Source: Defluviitaleaceae bacterium (GTDB taxonomy: Bacteria > Bacillota > Clostridia > Lachnospirales > WQUN01). From it: DNA of 64,000 bases. The stretch lies in assembly GCA_009777845.1 (NCBI GenBank), contig WRLD01000002.1:62001-126000 (forward strand), written 5' to 3'. Below, piece by piece: positions 34,433 through 43,602 of the stretch (the first letter of the stretch is position 1; each line of letters starts with the position of its first letter). The position numbers and the translations under genes are program-made. Below the pieces are notes generated by a model. That model was not told where the DNA came from. It made no database searches and saw nothing but the letters and a program-made list of their open reading frames with translations.

Positions 34433-35149
34433 ATGAAAAACAAGAAAAGAAAGCAAGAATTAAGAGAGGCCTCGGCAAAAACGGAAAAGAGAGCAGTCGC
34501 TGCTATAATTGCGGCTTGTTTATTTCTTGTAGTATTACAATTCATACTTTGGATTCCATCATTTGGCGAACCAACAAAGCTATATGCGTTTGAGCATTTC
34601 GTTCAGGCGATGGCTAATCTCCAAAACGCCACGTTTTTTGATGAGGATTTTATCCAAGCACGAATTACCCTCAAAAATAAAATCGAAGCAGCCGAGGAAT
34701 TGCGGGATAATACTGTTGTTAGTGAAAGCGGACGCACAATCCCTACTACTGTATACTGGGCTCCACAGGCAGCTCACGATGAACTAAACGCCGCTATAAA
34801 TCGGGCAAAAGCCACGCTTGGCGTATTGGAAACAAGGAACATGAACATTATAAGCGGAAATTATTATACGATTCCGTTAATGGTGGACGAGCTACCTCTA
34901 TCTTCGAGCTTTACGCTCAATTTTGACCCCGAAAAAATAACATTTATCGAAATGACGGATAACACAGCGGTGGTGTCGCTCCCTTGGCATAATCCCGAAC
35001 AAGGCTGGGTTGCGTTCAAATATATTGATAATTCTCCCAATGCTGACCCCTCGCACACAGGGCTAGTCAACGTCCCGCGCTTCTACGCCAAGGAAAGCGG
35101 TGAAGCTGCGATTGCAGTATATGCTTCATGGGATTATCCAGAGGAATAA
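34433..35149 (+). CDS. Membrane-anchored protein with cohesin-like C-terminal part
   Basis: A 238-residue protein. A charged N terminus with one membrane span (about 22-41) is followed by a helical module (about 82-129; NKIEAAEELRDNTV, YWAPQAAHDELNAAINRAKA) that closely matches the module of the chromosomal cohesin protein at 19014 (WAPQAAH is identical, with the same spacing). The C-terminal part (about 138-238) has alternating beta-like segments (FTLNFDPEKITFIEM, VAFKYIDNSPN, EAAIAVYASWD). It sits where the cohesin domain sits in the other protein and may be a short, diverged cohesin. AGGAGGC seven bases upstream gives the start. The protease gene follows by 60 bases, probably in one transcript. 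Confidence 0.62.
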   Translation: MKNKKRKQELREASAKTEKRAVAAIIAACLFLVVLQFILWIPSFGEPTKLYAFEHFVQAMANLQNATFFDEDFIQARITLKNKIEAAEELRDNTVVSESGRTIPTTVYWAPQAAHDELNAAINRAKATLGVLETRNMNIISGNYYTIPLMVDELPLSSSFTLNFDPEKITFIEMTDNTAVVSLPWHNPEQGWVAFKYIDNSPNADPSHTGLVNVPRFYAKESGEAAIAVYASWDYPEE

Positions 35150-35210
35150 GTACAAGTAAGATGCTGTAGCAAATAAATAAAAATATTATTCATCAAGGAG
35201 CATATATGCT

Positions 35211-38200
35211 ATGAAAAAAAGAATTTTATCCATATTTCTTGCCGTTATTATCGCAATAACGACCATTCCATTAAACCCATTTTCGGTACATGGGAATAGC
35301 TTGGAATCTGAAAACTATATTGTAGCATTTAAGGATACTCATGGAAGAAATAGGGCCTTGAATAATTCAAGACTAAACAGAAATGTGCGGAGGCAATATC
35401 GGCAGAGCAACTTTATTTCTGTGGAGCTTACAGCACAAGAATTTTTGGAATTGAAAGCATCGCCTGACGTTGATTATATTGAAATAGATGGAACGGTTGA
35501 AATCCAGTCAGAAATAACGAACATACAAAGCGTTCCATGGGGAATTGAATATGTCGGCGCAGATTTAGTGCATAGCCAATTTAGCGGGGAAAACGTCAGA
35601 GTAGCTGTTTTCGATACAGGAATAGCCCAGCATGAGGATATTGCTATAGCAGACGGCATTTCTTTTGTTAATTATTCATCAAGCTATGATGACGATAACG
35701 GACACGGTACTCATGTTGCTGGTATTATAGCGGCTCTAAACAATGATTACGGCATTGTTGGGGTTGCACCAGAGGTAGATTTATATGCTGTAAAAGTATT
35801 GTCGCAATCTGGAAACGGGAATTACAGTACGATTATTGCCGCTCTGGAGTGGGCTATTGATAATGATATAGATATTATCAACATGAGCTTGGGCGGTACT
35901 CAATACAGCCAAGCCCTGCACGAAGCCGTACAAATGGCGGCAAACGCAGGGATAATTATCGTCGCTGCGGCAGGAAATCATGGCAATGGAGAGGATAATA
36001 TAACATATCCCGCCAAATTCCCCGAGGTTGTTTCCGTTGGAGCTATTAAATCAAATTTTATTGCAGCAGAGTTTTCAAGCCGTGGTAGTGAGTTAAATAT
36101 TGTCGCCCCAGGCGCGAATATCCTTAGCACAACAAAAGACGGCGAATATGGAGTATTGAGCGGAACATCTATGGCTGCCCCCCATGTGACAGGTGCAATA
36201 GCTATACTAAAGAGTGCAGAAGATATAACAGAATCAGCGGAGCTAATAAGCAGAATTTATGAAACTGCAACTACATTAGGCGAGAGCAACGATTATGGTT
36301 ATGGCTTGTTAAATGTTGCTTATGCGGTTGGCGTGGCGGATGGCCCCGTTGTTTCTGTAGACCCCGATAACTATGTATTTGAAGAAACAGAAATAGTTGA
36401 TTTTTCCGAAATGGGATATGTGATTGATGATGGTTCGATTTTGGGACATTCGCATGAGGACACAGAGATATTTGTACCTGAAACAGATGATTACATTGTT
36501 CTTTCTGAAATGAGTGCAGTAGTTAATGATGGTTCAATTTTAGGATATGCAATTGAGGACACAGAGGTCTTTGTACCCGAAACAGAGGATATAATTGATT
36601 TTTCGGAAATGAATACAGTATTTGACGATGGTTCTATTTTGGGATATTCCGATGAACACCTTACCATGCTTCCGTTAGAAACAGAGGAAGTCATTGATTT
36701 TTCTCAGATGACTGAGGTGCTTGATGACGGTTCTGTTTGGGGTCATTCAGAAGAAGATACGGAAGTAGTTACGTTAGAAACAGAGGAATTTGTTGATTTT
36801 TCCGAAATGAGCGATGTGCTTGACGACGGCTCGATTTTAGGGCAACCAGATGAAGATACTGAAACAATTGTTATAGAAACAGAGGAGTTCTTTGACTTTT
36901 CTGAAATGGAAGAATCCTTTGAGGAAGAATCAGATGTATATATGTCAGCATTGCCCACGCTTACAATCACTAGGGGGACAACGACAAGCACGACAGTAGT
37001 CCTTACTGGAAATATCACAAATACAGGTGGGTTTACCATTATCGCACGAGGGTTTTGGATTCGAGAAACAAATGATTCAGTTACCCCACAGAGAGAAGAG
37101 TTCGTAAATAGCACGGCTACATCATTTGGCGCGCAAATCACGGGACTTAAACCCAATACTTCGTATACTGCTCGGGCTATTGCAAGGAACAGCGGTACAT
37201 CAGGCACAGGTCAAAGTGCTGCTATCGTTTTCACAACACCAGCAAATTTACCAACCGCGCCGCAAAACTTTAGGGCAACTCCCGGGAACGGACAGGTTTC
37301 CCTTAGTTGGTCTGCACCGTCCAATAATGGTGGGGCTACGATTACAAGCTATCAAGTGTCGAGTAATAACGGCAGCTCATGGGTGACGGCATCTAGCAGT
37401 ACAGGTCATACTTTCACAGGATTAACAAACGGAACATCATACACTTTTAGAGTGCGTGCGGTAAACTCTGCGGGCGGCGGAACGCAAGCATCGGTATCGG
37501 TAGCACCTATAGCAGCATTGCCCGTGCTTACAGTCACTAGGGGAACAACGACAAGCACTACAGTGTACCTTACTGGAAATATCACAAATACAGGCGGAGC
37601 AACAATTAACGTAAGAGGTTTTTGGATTCGAGAAACAAATGATTCGGTCAGCCCACAGAGAGAAGAGTTCGTAAATAGCACGGCTACATCATTTGGCATG
37701 ACAATCACAGGGCTTAAACCCAATACCTCGTATACTGCTCGGGCTATTGCACGTAATAATAGTGCTTCTGGTACAGGTCAAAGTGCTGCTATTGTTTTCA
37801 CAACACCAGCAAATTTACCAACCGCGCCGCAAAACTTTAGGGCAACCCCTGGGAACGGACAGGTTTCCCTTAGCTGGTCTGCACCGTCCAATAATGGTGG
37901 GGCTACGATTACAAGCTATCAAGTGTCGAGCAATAACGGCAGCTCATGGGTGACAGCATCTAGCAGTACAGGTCATACTTTCACGGGATTGACAAACGGA
38001 ACGTCATATACTTTTAGGGTACGTGCGGTAAACTCTGCGGGCGGCGGAACGCAAGCATCTGTATCAGCAGCACCTATAGCCGCATTGCCCGTGCTTACAG
38101 TCACTAGGGGAACAACGACAAGCACTACAGTGCACCTTACTGGAAATATCACAAATACAGGCGGAGCAACAATTAACGCAAGAGGTTTTTGGATTCGAGA

Positions 38201-41200
38201 AACAAATGATTCGGTCAGCCCACAGAGAGAAGAGTTCGTAAATAGCACGGCTACATCATTTGGCATGACAATCACAGGGCTTAAACCCAATACTTCGTAT
38301 ACTGCTCGGGCTATTGCAAAGAATATTAGTGCTTCTGGCACAGGTCAGAGTCCTGCTATCGTTTTTACAACATTGGCAGATGTGCCAACTGCACCTCAAA
38401 ACTTTAGGGCAACGCCTGGGAACGGACAGGTTTCCCTTAGTTGGTCTGTACCATCAAGCAACGGCGGTGCTTCTATCACAAGATATGAGGTATCAAGCAA
38501 TGGAGGCTCTACATTCGTAAGTGCAGGAACAAACACATCATATACTTTTACTGGATTAACAAACGGAACGTCATATACTTTTAGAGTGCGCGCAGTAAAC
38601 TCTGCGGGTGGGGGAACGCAAGCATCGGTATCGGTAGCACCTATAGCAGCATTGCCCACGCTTACACTCACTAGGGGGACAACGACAAGCACGACAGTGT
38701 ACCTTATCGGAAATATCACAAATACAGGCGGAGCAACAATTAACGCACGAGGCTTTTGGATTCGAGAAACAAACGATTCTACTAGCCAGCAGCAGGAACA
38801 TTTGATACCCACCACAAGTAATCAGTTCGACACTACAATTACAGGGCTTAAACCAGGCACTTCGTATACGGTTAGAGCCATTGCGAGAAATACAAGCTCG
38901 ACAAGCACAGGGCAAAGCGATGCCATAATTTTCACAACCCCAGCGAGCGTACCAACTGCACCGCAAAACTTTAGAGCAACTTCTGGGAACGGACAGGTTT
39001 CCCTTAGTTGGTCTGCCCCATCAAGCAACGGCGGTGCTTCCATCACGAGGTATGAGGTATCAAGCAATGGAGGCTCTACATTCGTAAGTGCAGGAACAAA
39101 CACATCATATACTTTTACTGGATTAACAAACGGAACGTCATACGCCTTTAGAGTGCGTGCGGTAAACTCTGCGGGCAACGGAACGCAAGCATCTGTATCA
39201 GTAGCACCTATAGCCGCATTGCCCACGCTTACAGTAACTAGAGGTACAATAACGAGTACCACAGTAGAGCTTACGGGGAACATCACGAATACAGGCGGAG
39301 CAACAATTAACGCAAGGGGTTTTTGGATTCGAGAAACAAATGATACTACTACTCAGCCACGCGAGCATTGGGTAGATGCCACAGCAACTACATTTAGCTT
39401 GGTTATTACAGGTCTTATGCCCAATACCTCGTATACCGCTCTAGCTGTCGCAAAAAATAGCAGCAACACAGGCACAGGTCAAAGCCCTATTATCACTTTT
39501 ACAACATTAGCACAAGCAAGCGCCCCAAGCGCTCCGTTAAATTTGACGGCAACGCCTGGAAATGGTAATATCGTTTTCAGTTGGTCTGCACCAGCTAACA
39601 ATGGGGGCAGTGCAATTGCGAGATATGAGGTGTCCAGCGACGGAGCCACATGGGTTGACAAAGGCCTCTCTACTTCGCACACCTTTACTGGATTAACAAA
39701 TGGAATGTCATATGCGCTAAGGGTTCGTTCAGTAAATGCTACTGGTATAGGTAGTACGTCAAGAATATCTGCAACGCCGAGAACTGTACCAAGCGTACCA
39801 CGATTATTGAGTGCGACCCCTGGCAACGGAGAGCTTGTATTCAATTGGTCTGCACCGTCAAGCAATGGCGGCAGCCCAATCACTAAATACGAGGTATCGA
39901 GAGATGGAAGCACTTGGATAGACAACGGCACTGCTACGTCATATACTTTCACAGGATTAACAAACGGAACAGCATATATATTAAGGGTTCGTGCGGTTAA
40001 TGCTGCTGGTACAAGTGTACAGGCGACAACGCTAGAAATGCCGGAAATGCCTGCTGTTGAATATGCTTATTCATTTGGAACTGATTATAGAGGAGATAGA
40101 ACATTCTTAGGGATTGTTATCGGTGACGATGGAGATATAGATACGTCTGAAGCAGCGATAAACGCTAGTGTAAATTTCGGATTAGCAGGGTATAGCTCTT
40201 ATTATAATGTTATGCCTACTGTGGATTATATGCGAGGGGATAATCCAGCGGGTGTACGGAGAGTGCAAAGCAGTATATTGTTTTTTGATGGGCACGGAAA
40301 TGCTACGTGTGTATCTTTTAATTATAAGAAAAACGGTGGAGATTATAAAACGGGTGTATATTATGGTGTAGATGAATTTTCTTCACCTACAGGTTATCAA
40401 TATGTCGGTGTTATGTCGCAAAGATTAGATGCTGTAAAACTTATCACCTTTGCGGCTTGCCAAACAGCAGGAGATGATGGCAACGGCGAAAACTTACTAA
40501 CTAGGGCAATAAGCCAAGGAGCTACTACAGTGGTTGGCTTCAAAAACAGCTCGTCTACTGTTGCTTTTACACAGTGGCTCAGACGCTATACTAACTATTT
40601 AGCAATAGGTCGTACCGTCAGGGAAGCCGTTGATTATGCAAATGGTTTTACTTATGGTGACCCGACTATCAAAAACAATGAAATAATGGGCGATGAAACA
40701 TTGAGGATTCTATTATCATCGCCAACGGTTAATATTTCTGCACTTAACGATTCTATAAGTTCAGATGCAACCCAAGAGATTTACTATATTTACGGCAATG
40801 ACATAAATTTCGATTTTAATAATCCAAGCTACTCAGAGATTTCACTTTATATAGCGGAAAACATAGATACCAATTTCACCTTAAACAATTTCACCATTTA
40901 TTTATCAAATTCAACAGGGCAAAATGGCACAATAGATTTTCTTTATACAATTAATGGATTTGAAACTAGCATTGGCTACGTTGCCCAAGTTGAAAACGGT
41001 GCGATTGCAAGAATTATCGCTAATGGGGATATTGTCGATTATGGGGATATTGTTAGTTCTAATACTTCTGGATTTGAAAACCTTCCTTTAATCACTAGCG
41101 ATATGTATATAAACGCCAAGGAAGAAGCACTTGAAGAATTTTATATGAATAATTTAGATGAAATTTACGAAATAAAATCTCAGCGAACAAGGGCTGTTTT

Positions 41201-41633
41201 GGATATTCAAACAAACAAGATTTATATACTGGTGCTTTCCGAATTTAATGAGGTTGGACCAAATACAGCCTTTGTAACCGAATATATGTATGAAATTATG
41301 GAGGAATTCCAAATAGACATCACCATTCCAGATTTATCATACAATGGAACATTTTCATACAATACAGTTAGATTATCCGCAAAATATTATCCATTTAATA
41401 CTGTGTTTGTTGAAATTATTAAATATAGCGATGGCTCAAACTTAACGCCAGTTGCAGTATCGCAAACAATTGATATAGACGACTACGGCGTGGGCATCTA
41501 CTCTCCTATTCCATCATCGGTGCAAATTGATACCGAGGACGATTATATAGAAATTACTGTTTATAAAGACGACACACGCGAAGAATTAATTACACGAGAT
41601 ATTGTTAGACCAATTATATTAAAGCTAGAATAA
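35211..41633 (+). CDS. Two-protease surface protein: subtilisin plus C-terminal caspase-like domain
   Basis: A 2140-residue exported protein. Order: signal peptide (1-28), I9-type propeptide (about 33-98), subtilase domain (about 110-385) with the full triad D135 (VAVFDTGIA), H165 (GHGTHVAG) and S320 (GTSMAAPH). Next come six acidic repeats (about 390-565; DFSEM, DDGSILGH), then alternating fibronectin III-like modules (about 580-1610; LTVTRGTTTSTTV and PTAPQNFRATPGNGQVSLSW types), some almost identical at DNA level. A clan CD-like domain (about 1620-1840) has candidate dyad H1695 (LFFDGHGN) and C1750 (ITFAACQTAG), as in CHAT/caspase-fold peptidases. A C-terminal region of about 300 residues is unrecognised. 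No LPXTG is seen. A stem-loop follows the gene. Confidence 0.88.
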   Translation: MKKRILSIFLAVIIAITTIPLNPFSVHGNSLESENYIVAFKDTHGRNRALNNSRLNRNVRRQYRQSNFISVELTAQEFLELKASPDVDYIEIDGTVEIQSEITNIQSVPWGIEYVGADLVHSQFSGENVRVAVFDTGIAQHEDIAIADGISFVNYSSSYDDDNGHGTHVAGIIAALNNDYGIVGVAPEVDLYAVKVLSQSGNGNYSTIIAALEWAIDNDIDIINMSLGGTQYSQALHEAVQMAANAGIIIVAAAGNHGNGEDNITYPAKFPEVVSVGAIKSNFIAAEFSSRGSELNIVAPGANILSTTKDGEYGVLSGTSMAAPHVTGAIAILKSAEDITESAELISRIYETATTLGESNDYGYGLLNVAYAVGVADGPVVSVDPDNYVFEETEIVDFSEMGYVIDDGSILGHSHEDTEIFVPETDDYIVLSEMSAVVNDGSILGYAIEDTEVFVPETEDIIDFSEMNTVFDDGSILGYSDEHLTMLPLETEEVIDFSQMTEVLDDGSVWGHSEEDTEVVTLETEEFVDFSEMSDVLDDGSILGQPDEDTETIVIETEEFFDFSEMEESFEEESDVYMSALPTLTITRGTTTSTTVVLTGNITNTGGFTIIARGFWIRETNDSVTPQREEFVNSTATSFGAQITGLKPNTSYTARAIARNSGTSGTGQSAAIVFTTPANLPTAPQNFRATPGNGQVSLSWSAPSNNGGATITSYQVSSNNGSSWVTASSSTGHTFTGLTNGTSYTFRVRAVNSAGGGTQASVSVAPIAALPVLTVTRGTTTSTTVYLTGNITNTGGATINVRGFWIRETNDSVSPQREEFVNSTATSFGMTITGLKPNTSYTARAIARNNSASGTGQSAAIVFTTPANLPTAPQNFRATPGNGQVSLSWSAPSNNGGATITSYQVSSNNGSSWVTASSSTGHTFTGLTNGTSYTFRVRAVNSAGGGTQASVSAAPIAALPVLTVTRGTTTSTTVHLTGNITNTGGATINARGFWIRETNDSVSPQREEFVNSTATSFGMTITGLKPNTSYTARAIAKNISASGTGQSPAIVFTTLADVPTAPQNFRATPGNGQVSLSWSVPSSNGGASITRYEVSSNGGSTFVSAGTNTSYTFTGLTNGTSYTFRVRAVNSAGGGTQASVSVAPIAALPTLTLTRGTTTSTTVYLIGNITNTGGATINARGFWIRETNDSTSQQQEHLIPTTSNQFDTTITGLKPGTSYTVRAIARNTSSTSTGQSDAIIFTTPASVPTAPQNFRATSGNGQVSLSWSAPSSNGGASITRYEVSSNGGSTFVSAGTNTSYTFTGLTNGTSYAFRVRAVNSAGNGTQASVSVAPIAALPTLTVTRGTITSTTVELTGNITNTGGATINARGFWIRETNDTTTQPREHWVDATATTFSLVITGLMPNTSYTALAVAKNSSNTGTGQSPIITFTTLAQASAPSAPLNLTATPGNGNIVFSWSAPANNGGSAIARYEVSSDGATWVDKGLSTSHTFTGLTNGMSYALRVRSVNATGIGSTSRISATPRTVPSVPRLLSATPGNGELVFNWSAPSSNGGSPITKYEVSRDGSTWIDNGTATSYTFTGLTNGTAYILRVRAVNAAGTSVQATTLEMPEMPAVEYAYSFGTDYRGDRTFLGIVIGDDGDIDTSEAAINASVNFGLAGYSSYYNVMPTVDYMRGDNPAGVRRVQSSILFFDGHGNATCVSFNYKKNGGDYKTGVYYGVDEFSSPTGYQYVGVMSQRLDAVKLITFAACQTAGDDGNGENLLTRAISQGATTVVGFKNSSSTVAFTQWLRRYTNYLAIGRTVREAVDYANGFTYGDPTIKNNEIMGDETLRILLSSPTVNISALNDSISSDATQEIYYIYGNDINFDFNNPSYSEISLYIAENIDTNFTLNNFTIYLSNSTGQNGTIDFLYTINGFETSIGYVAQVENGAIARIIANGDIVDYGDIVSSNTSGFENLPLITSDMYINAKEEALEEFYMNNLDEIYEIKSQRTRAVLDIQTNKIYILVLSEFNEVGPNTAFVTEYMYEIMEEFQIDITIPDLSYNGTFSYNTVRLSAKYYPFNTVFVEIIKYSDGSNLTPVAVSQTIDIDDYGVGIYSPIPSSVQIDTEDDYIEITVYKDDTREELITRDIVRPIILKLE

Positions 41634-41640
41634 TTCAAGA

Positions 41641-41678
41641 GTATATGCAGGGTTGCTAGAAACAATCCTGCATATACT
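41641..41678 (+). terminator. Stem-loop after the protease gene
   Basis: GTATATGCAGGGTTG and CAATCCTGCATATAC pair around an eight-base loop. The stem is long, but no strong T run follows, so it may be a weak terminator or an mRNA 3' end. Confidence 0.6.
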
Positions 41679-41728
41679 GTATTGCATTAAGAACACAGCT
41701 TCTAATAAAATCTGAGGTGTTTTATACT

Positions 41729-42163
41729 ATGATTAAAAAAGTAATCATATTGCTTTTTTGTTTAGCTATAGCGATTGTTATTGCAATTATTTGTTGGCAA
41801 CTACGGCCTTTTTCTAGCATCATAAAGGTTTCCGACGTAGATAAAATGGAAATATCTAATTTTATAGGGGATATATCATTTACTACGAGTAACAAAAATA
41901 TAATTGAAGCTATTGGTAGTCGAATTAACGGGCTTACTTTTAAGCGGAGTAAATTTGTTTATCAGTCCGTTCCTGATATAATAATTTCGGTATATTCAGA
42001 AATTGGCAATAACTTATGCGATTTTCATTTATATAAAATTAGCAGCACTGAATATTATTGTCGTTATGAAAGCAATGGCAGACATTCATATTTTTATTTG
42101 ATAGATGGTGAAGATTTATTTAATCTAGCAAAGAGTTATATGCCCGATAGACCCAGTAATTAG
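41729..42163 (+). CDS. Small membrane-anchored protein, possibly DUF5301-like (first of a pair)
   Basis: A 144-residue protein with an N-terminal membrane span (MIKKVIILLFCLAIAIVIAIICW), then a soluble beta-rich part (VDKMEISN, IISVYSEIGNNLCDF, LIDGEDLFNLAKSY). The layout resembles small Firmicutes lipoprotein- or membrane-anchored families such as DUF5301, but this is not certain. The ATG at 41729 is preferred over an in-frame GTG twelve bases earlier because that GTG lies in the GAGGTG ribosome binding site. The next gene has the same upstream pattern (GGTGTTTTAT), which suggests duplication. Function unknown. Confidence 0.65.
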   Translation: MIKKVIILLFCLAIAIVIAIICWQLRPFSSIIKVSDVDKMEISNFIGDISFTTSNKNIIEAIGSRINGLTFKRSKFVYQSVPDIIISVYSEIGNNLCDFHLYKISSTEYYCRYESNGRHSYFYLIDGEDLFNLAKSYMPDRPSN

Positions 42164-42182
42164 CATAAGGGTGTTTTATTTT

Positions 42183-42602
42183 ATGGTTAAAAAAACAATT
42201 AGAATATTTTCATGTCTAATTATTGTACTTTCTTGTTCGATTGTAGTATATGTTGCAAGTGTTATTATATATTGGTCATCATTTGCATTTAATGATATAT
42301 ATGGAGATATTAACTTTACAAATATAGAAATCACTAATAGTGATGGTGACACCATAAAGCCCGATATGGAAACAACGCAAGAGGAAATATTGTTAATGCT
42401 TGGAGATATACAATTTGTTGTGAATGGTATATATTTCAATCAATATCCTACATTGTATCATGTAAAATTTGTAATGGGGTCTTATGCGCGCCGTAAAAGT
42501 TTACACATTCTAGGAAGCAATTCCATTGCGTATGGGGGTTTTATGTATAAATCCTCAGAATACAGCATTGATTTAGAGTATTTAAAGAATTTATTTGAAT
42601 AA
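42183..42602 (+). CDS. Small membrane-anchored protein (second of the pair)
   Basis: A 139-residue protein with an N-terminal membrane span (about 8-32) and a soluble part containing NIEITNSDGDTI, a helical turn (TTQEEILLMLGDI) and a beta-rich end (KSLHILGSNSIAYGGFMYKSSEYSI). It shares length, plan and translation-start sequence with the gene just upstream and starts 20 bases after it. Protein similarity between the two is low but the pattern is the same. No known function. It might be an inhibitor, immunity or sensor partner of the upstream protease, but only position suggests this. Confidence 0.62.
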   Translation: MVKKTIRIFSCLIIVLSCSIVVYVASVIIYWSSFAFNDIYGDINFTNIEITNSDGDTIKPDMETTQEEILLMLGDIQFVVNGIYFNQYPTLYHVKFVMGSYARRKSLHILGSNSIAYGGFMYKSSEYSIDLEYLKNLFE

Positions 42603-43022
42603 TATAATGGAGCATTCTCTTTTAACACAATTAAAACTCTACCCAAAACTATCATTATAAGTCTGCATATGTCGCAATTCCTAATACAGTCTGAAATTTG
42701 TCCAAATATCTCGATTTTATTCGATTAAACAAATATTATCACGACCAATTTATATTTACATATTATTCCATATATGGTACTATACAAGCATATTTATTTC
42801 GGATTATATTAGACTTATCGGATTACACGGTTGCAAGCGACTGCCTTTACATGGCTTCCCGCTTGTTTGGAATTGCTGACACGCTTATTTAAGCATGTCT
42901 AAAGCCTATCTGGTATTCTTTATTTTCCAGAAAAGCGGAAATAGAATCAAAATCACTAAATGTGGTTTTGGCTGTTTTCGCTTTTTTATTGCGAAAACAT
43001 ATTAAAAAGGGAGGTCATTTTT
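42603..43022 (+). other. Intergenic region, no gene supported
   Basis: AT-rich. A 64-codon frame (42698-42892) has no ribosome binding site and no recognised domain. The segment 42830-42890 is less AT-rich and might be a decayed gene end. AGGGAGG at the end is the ribosome binding site of the SSB gene. This is the border between the cargo region and the replication module. Confidence 0.5.
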
Positions 43023-43457
43023 ATGACGACAGTTAGCACAATCGGAAGAATCACAAAGGATTTTGAGCTTAGAACGAGCGAAAAAAGCGGCTGTATTTAC
43101 GCAAATTTCAGCCTAGCGGTAAATGAGGGCTTTGGCGACAACCAAAAGACCACTTTCTTTGAGTGTACCGTCTTTGGGGCAGATGCCGAACGTCTTATTA
43201 AGGCAAAGGCGAAAAGGGGTAGCCTGCTTCAAATTACAGGTAAGCTAGGCACTTCGGAATTTACCCGCAGAAACGGTGAACAGGGCTACAGCTTAACGAT
43301 TACCGTCCTTGCTTGGAGCTATATTCCGGGTACAAACGGCGGCAATGGAGGCGGCAACTCACAAGCCCGAGAAGCAAACCAACAAGGCGCGCCAGACGGT
43401 AGCTTTATCGACACAGTAAACCTCGACAATGAATACGATGATTACTCGCCATTGTAA
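43023..43457 (+). CDS. ssb: Single-stranded DNA-binding protein, copy 1
   Basis: A 144-residue OB-fold protein. The core runs TTVSTIGRITKDFELR, then YANFSLAVNEGFGDNQKTTFFECTVFG and LLQITGKLGTSEFTRRNGEQGYSLTITV. A Gly/Asn/Gln-rich linker follows, and the acidic tail ends DEYDDYSPL, close to the DDxPF-type tip that recruits partner proteins. The ATG at 43023 follows AGGGAGG; the longer frame upstream has no such site. A second SSB is at 54831. Having its own SSB points to autonomous replication or single-stranded transfer of the element. Confidence 0.93.
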   Translation: MTTVSTIGRITKDFELRTSEKSGCIYANFSLAVNEGFGDNQKTTFFECTVFGADAERLIKAKAKRGSLLQITGKLGTSEFTRRNGEQGYSLTITVLAWSYIPGTNGGNGGGNSQAREANQQGAPDGSFIDTVNLDNEYDDYSPL

Positions 43458-43491
43458 TAACGCGGTAGCTTGTATTAGTGGCACTAATAAA

Positions 43492-43527
43492 GGGAGCAAT
43501 GGGGAAATTTTCATTGCTTCCTTTTTT
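43492..43527 (+). terminator. Terminator after ssb copy 1
   Basis: GGGAGCAATG, ten-base loop, CATTGCTTCC, then TTTTTTC. Nine of ten stem positions pair, with one G-T wobble. Confidence 0.85.
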
Positions 43528-43602
43528 CTATGCAAAGTATCTAATTTTTATTTTAGCTGTACGAAATATTATAGCCAAAGAAAAGTTGAAAGGGTGTTAG
43601 GT

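Noticed and set aside
36743-39952. Several long minus-strand frames in the protease gene
   Set aside because: They repeat with the fibronectin modules and are complements of those repeats.
42698-42892. 64-codon frame upstream of ssb
   Set aside because: No ribosome binding site, AT-rich, and no recognised domain.
42960-43022. Longer N terminus for the first SSB
   Set aside because: The added residues are hydrophobic and unlike SSB. AGGGAGG lies just before the ATG at 43023.
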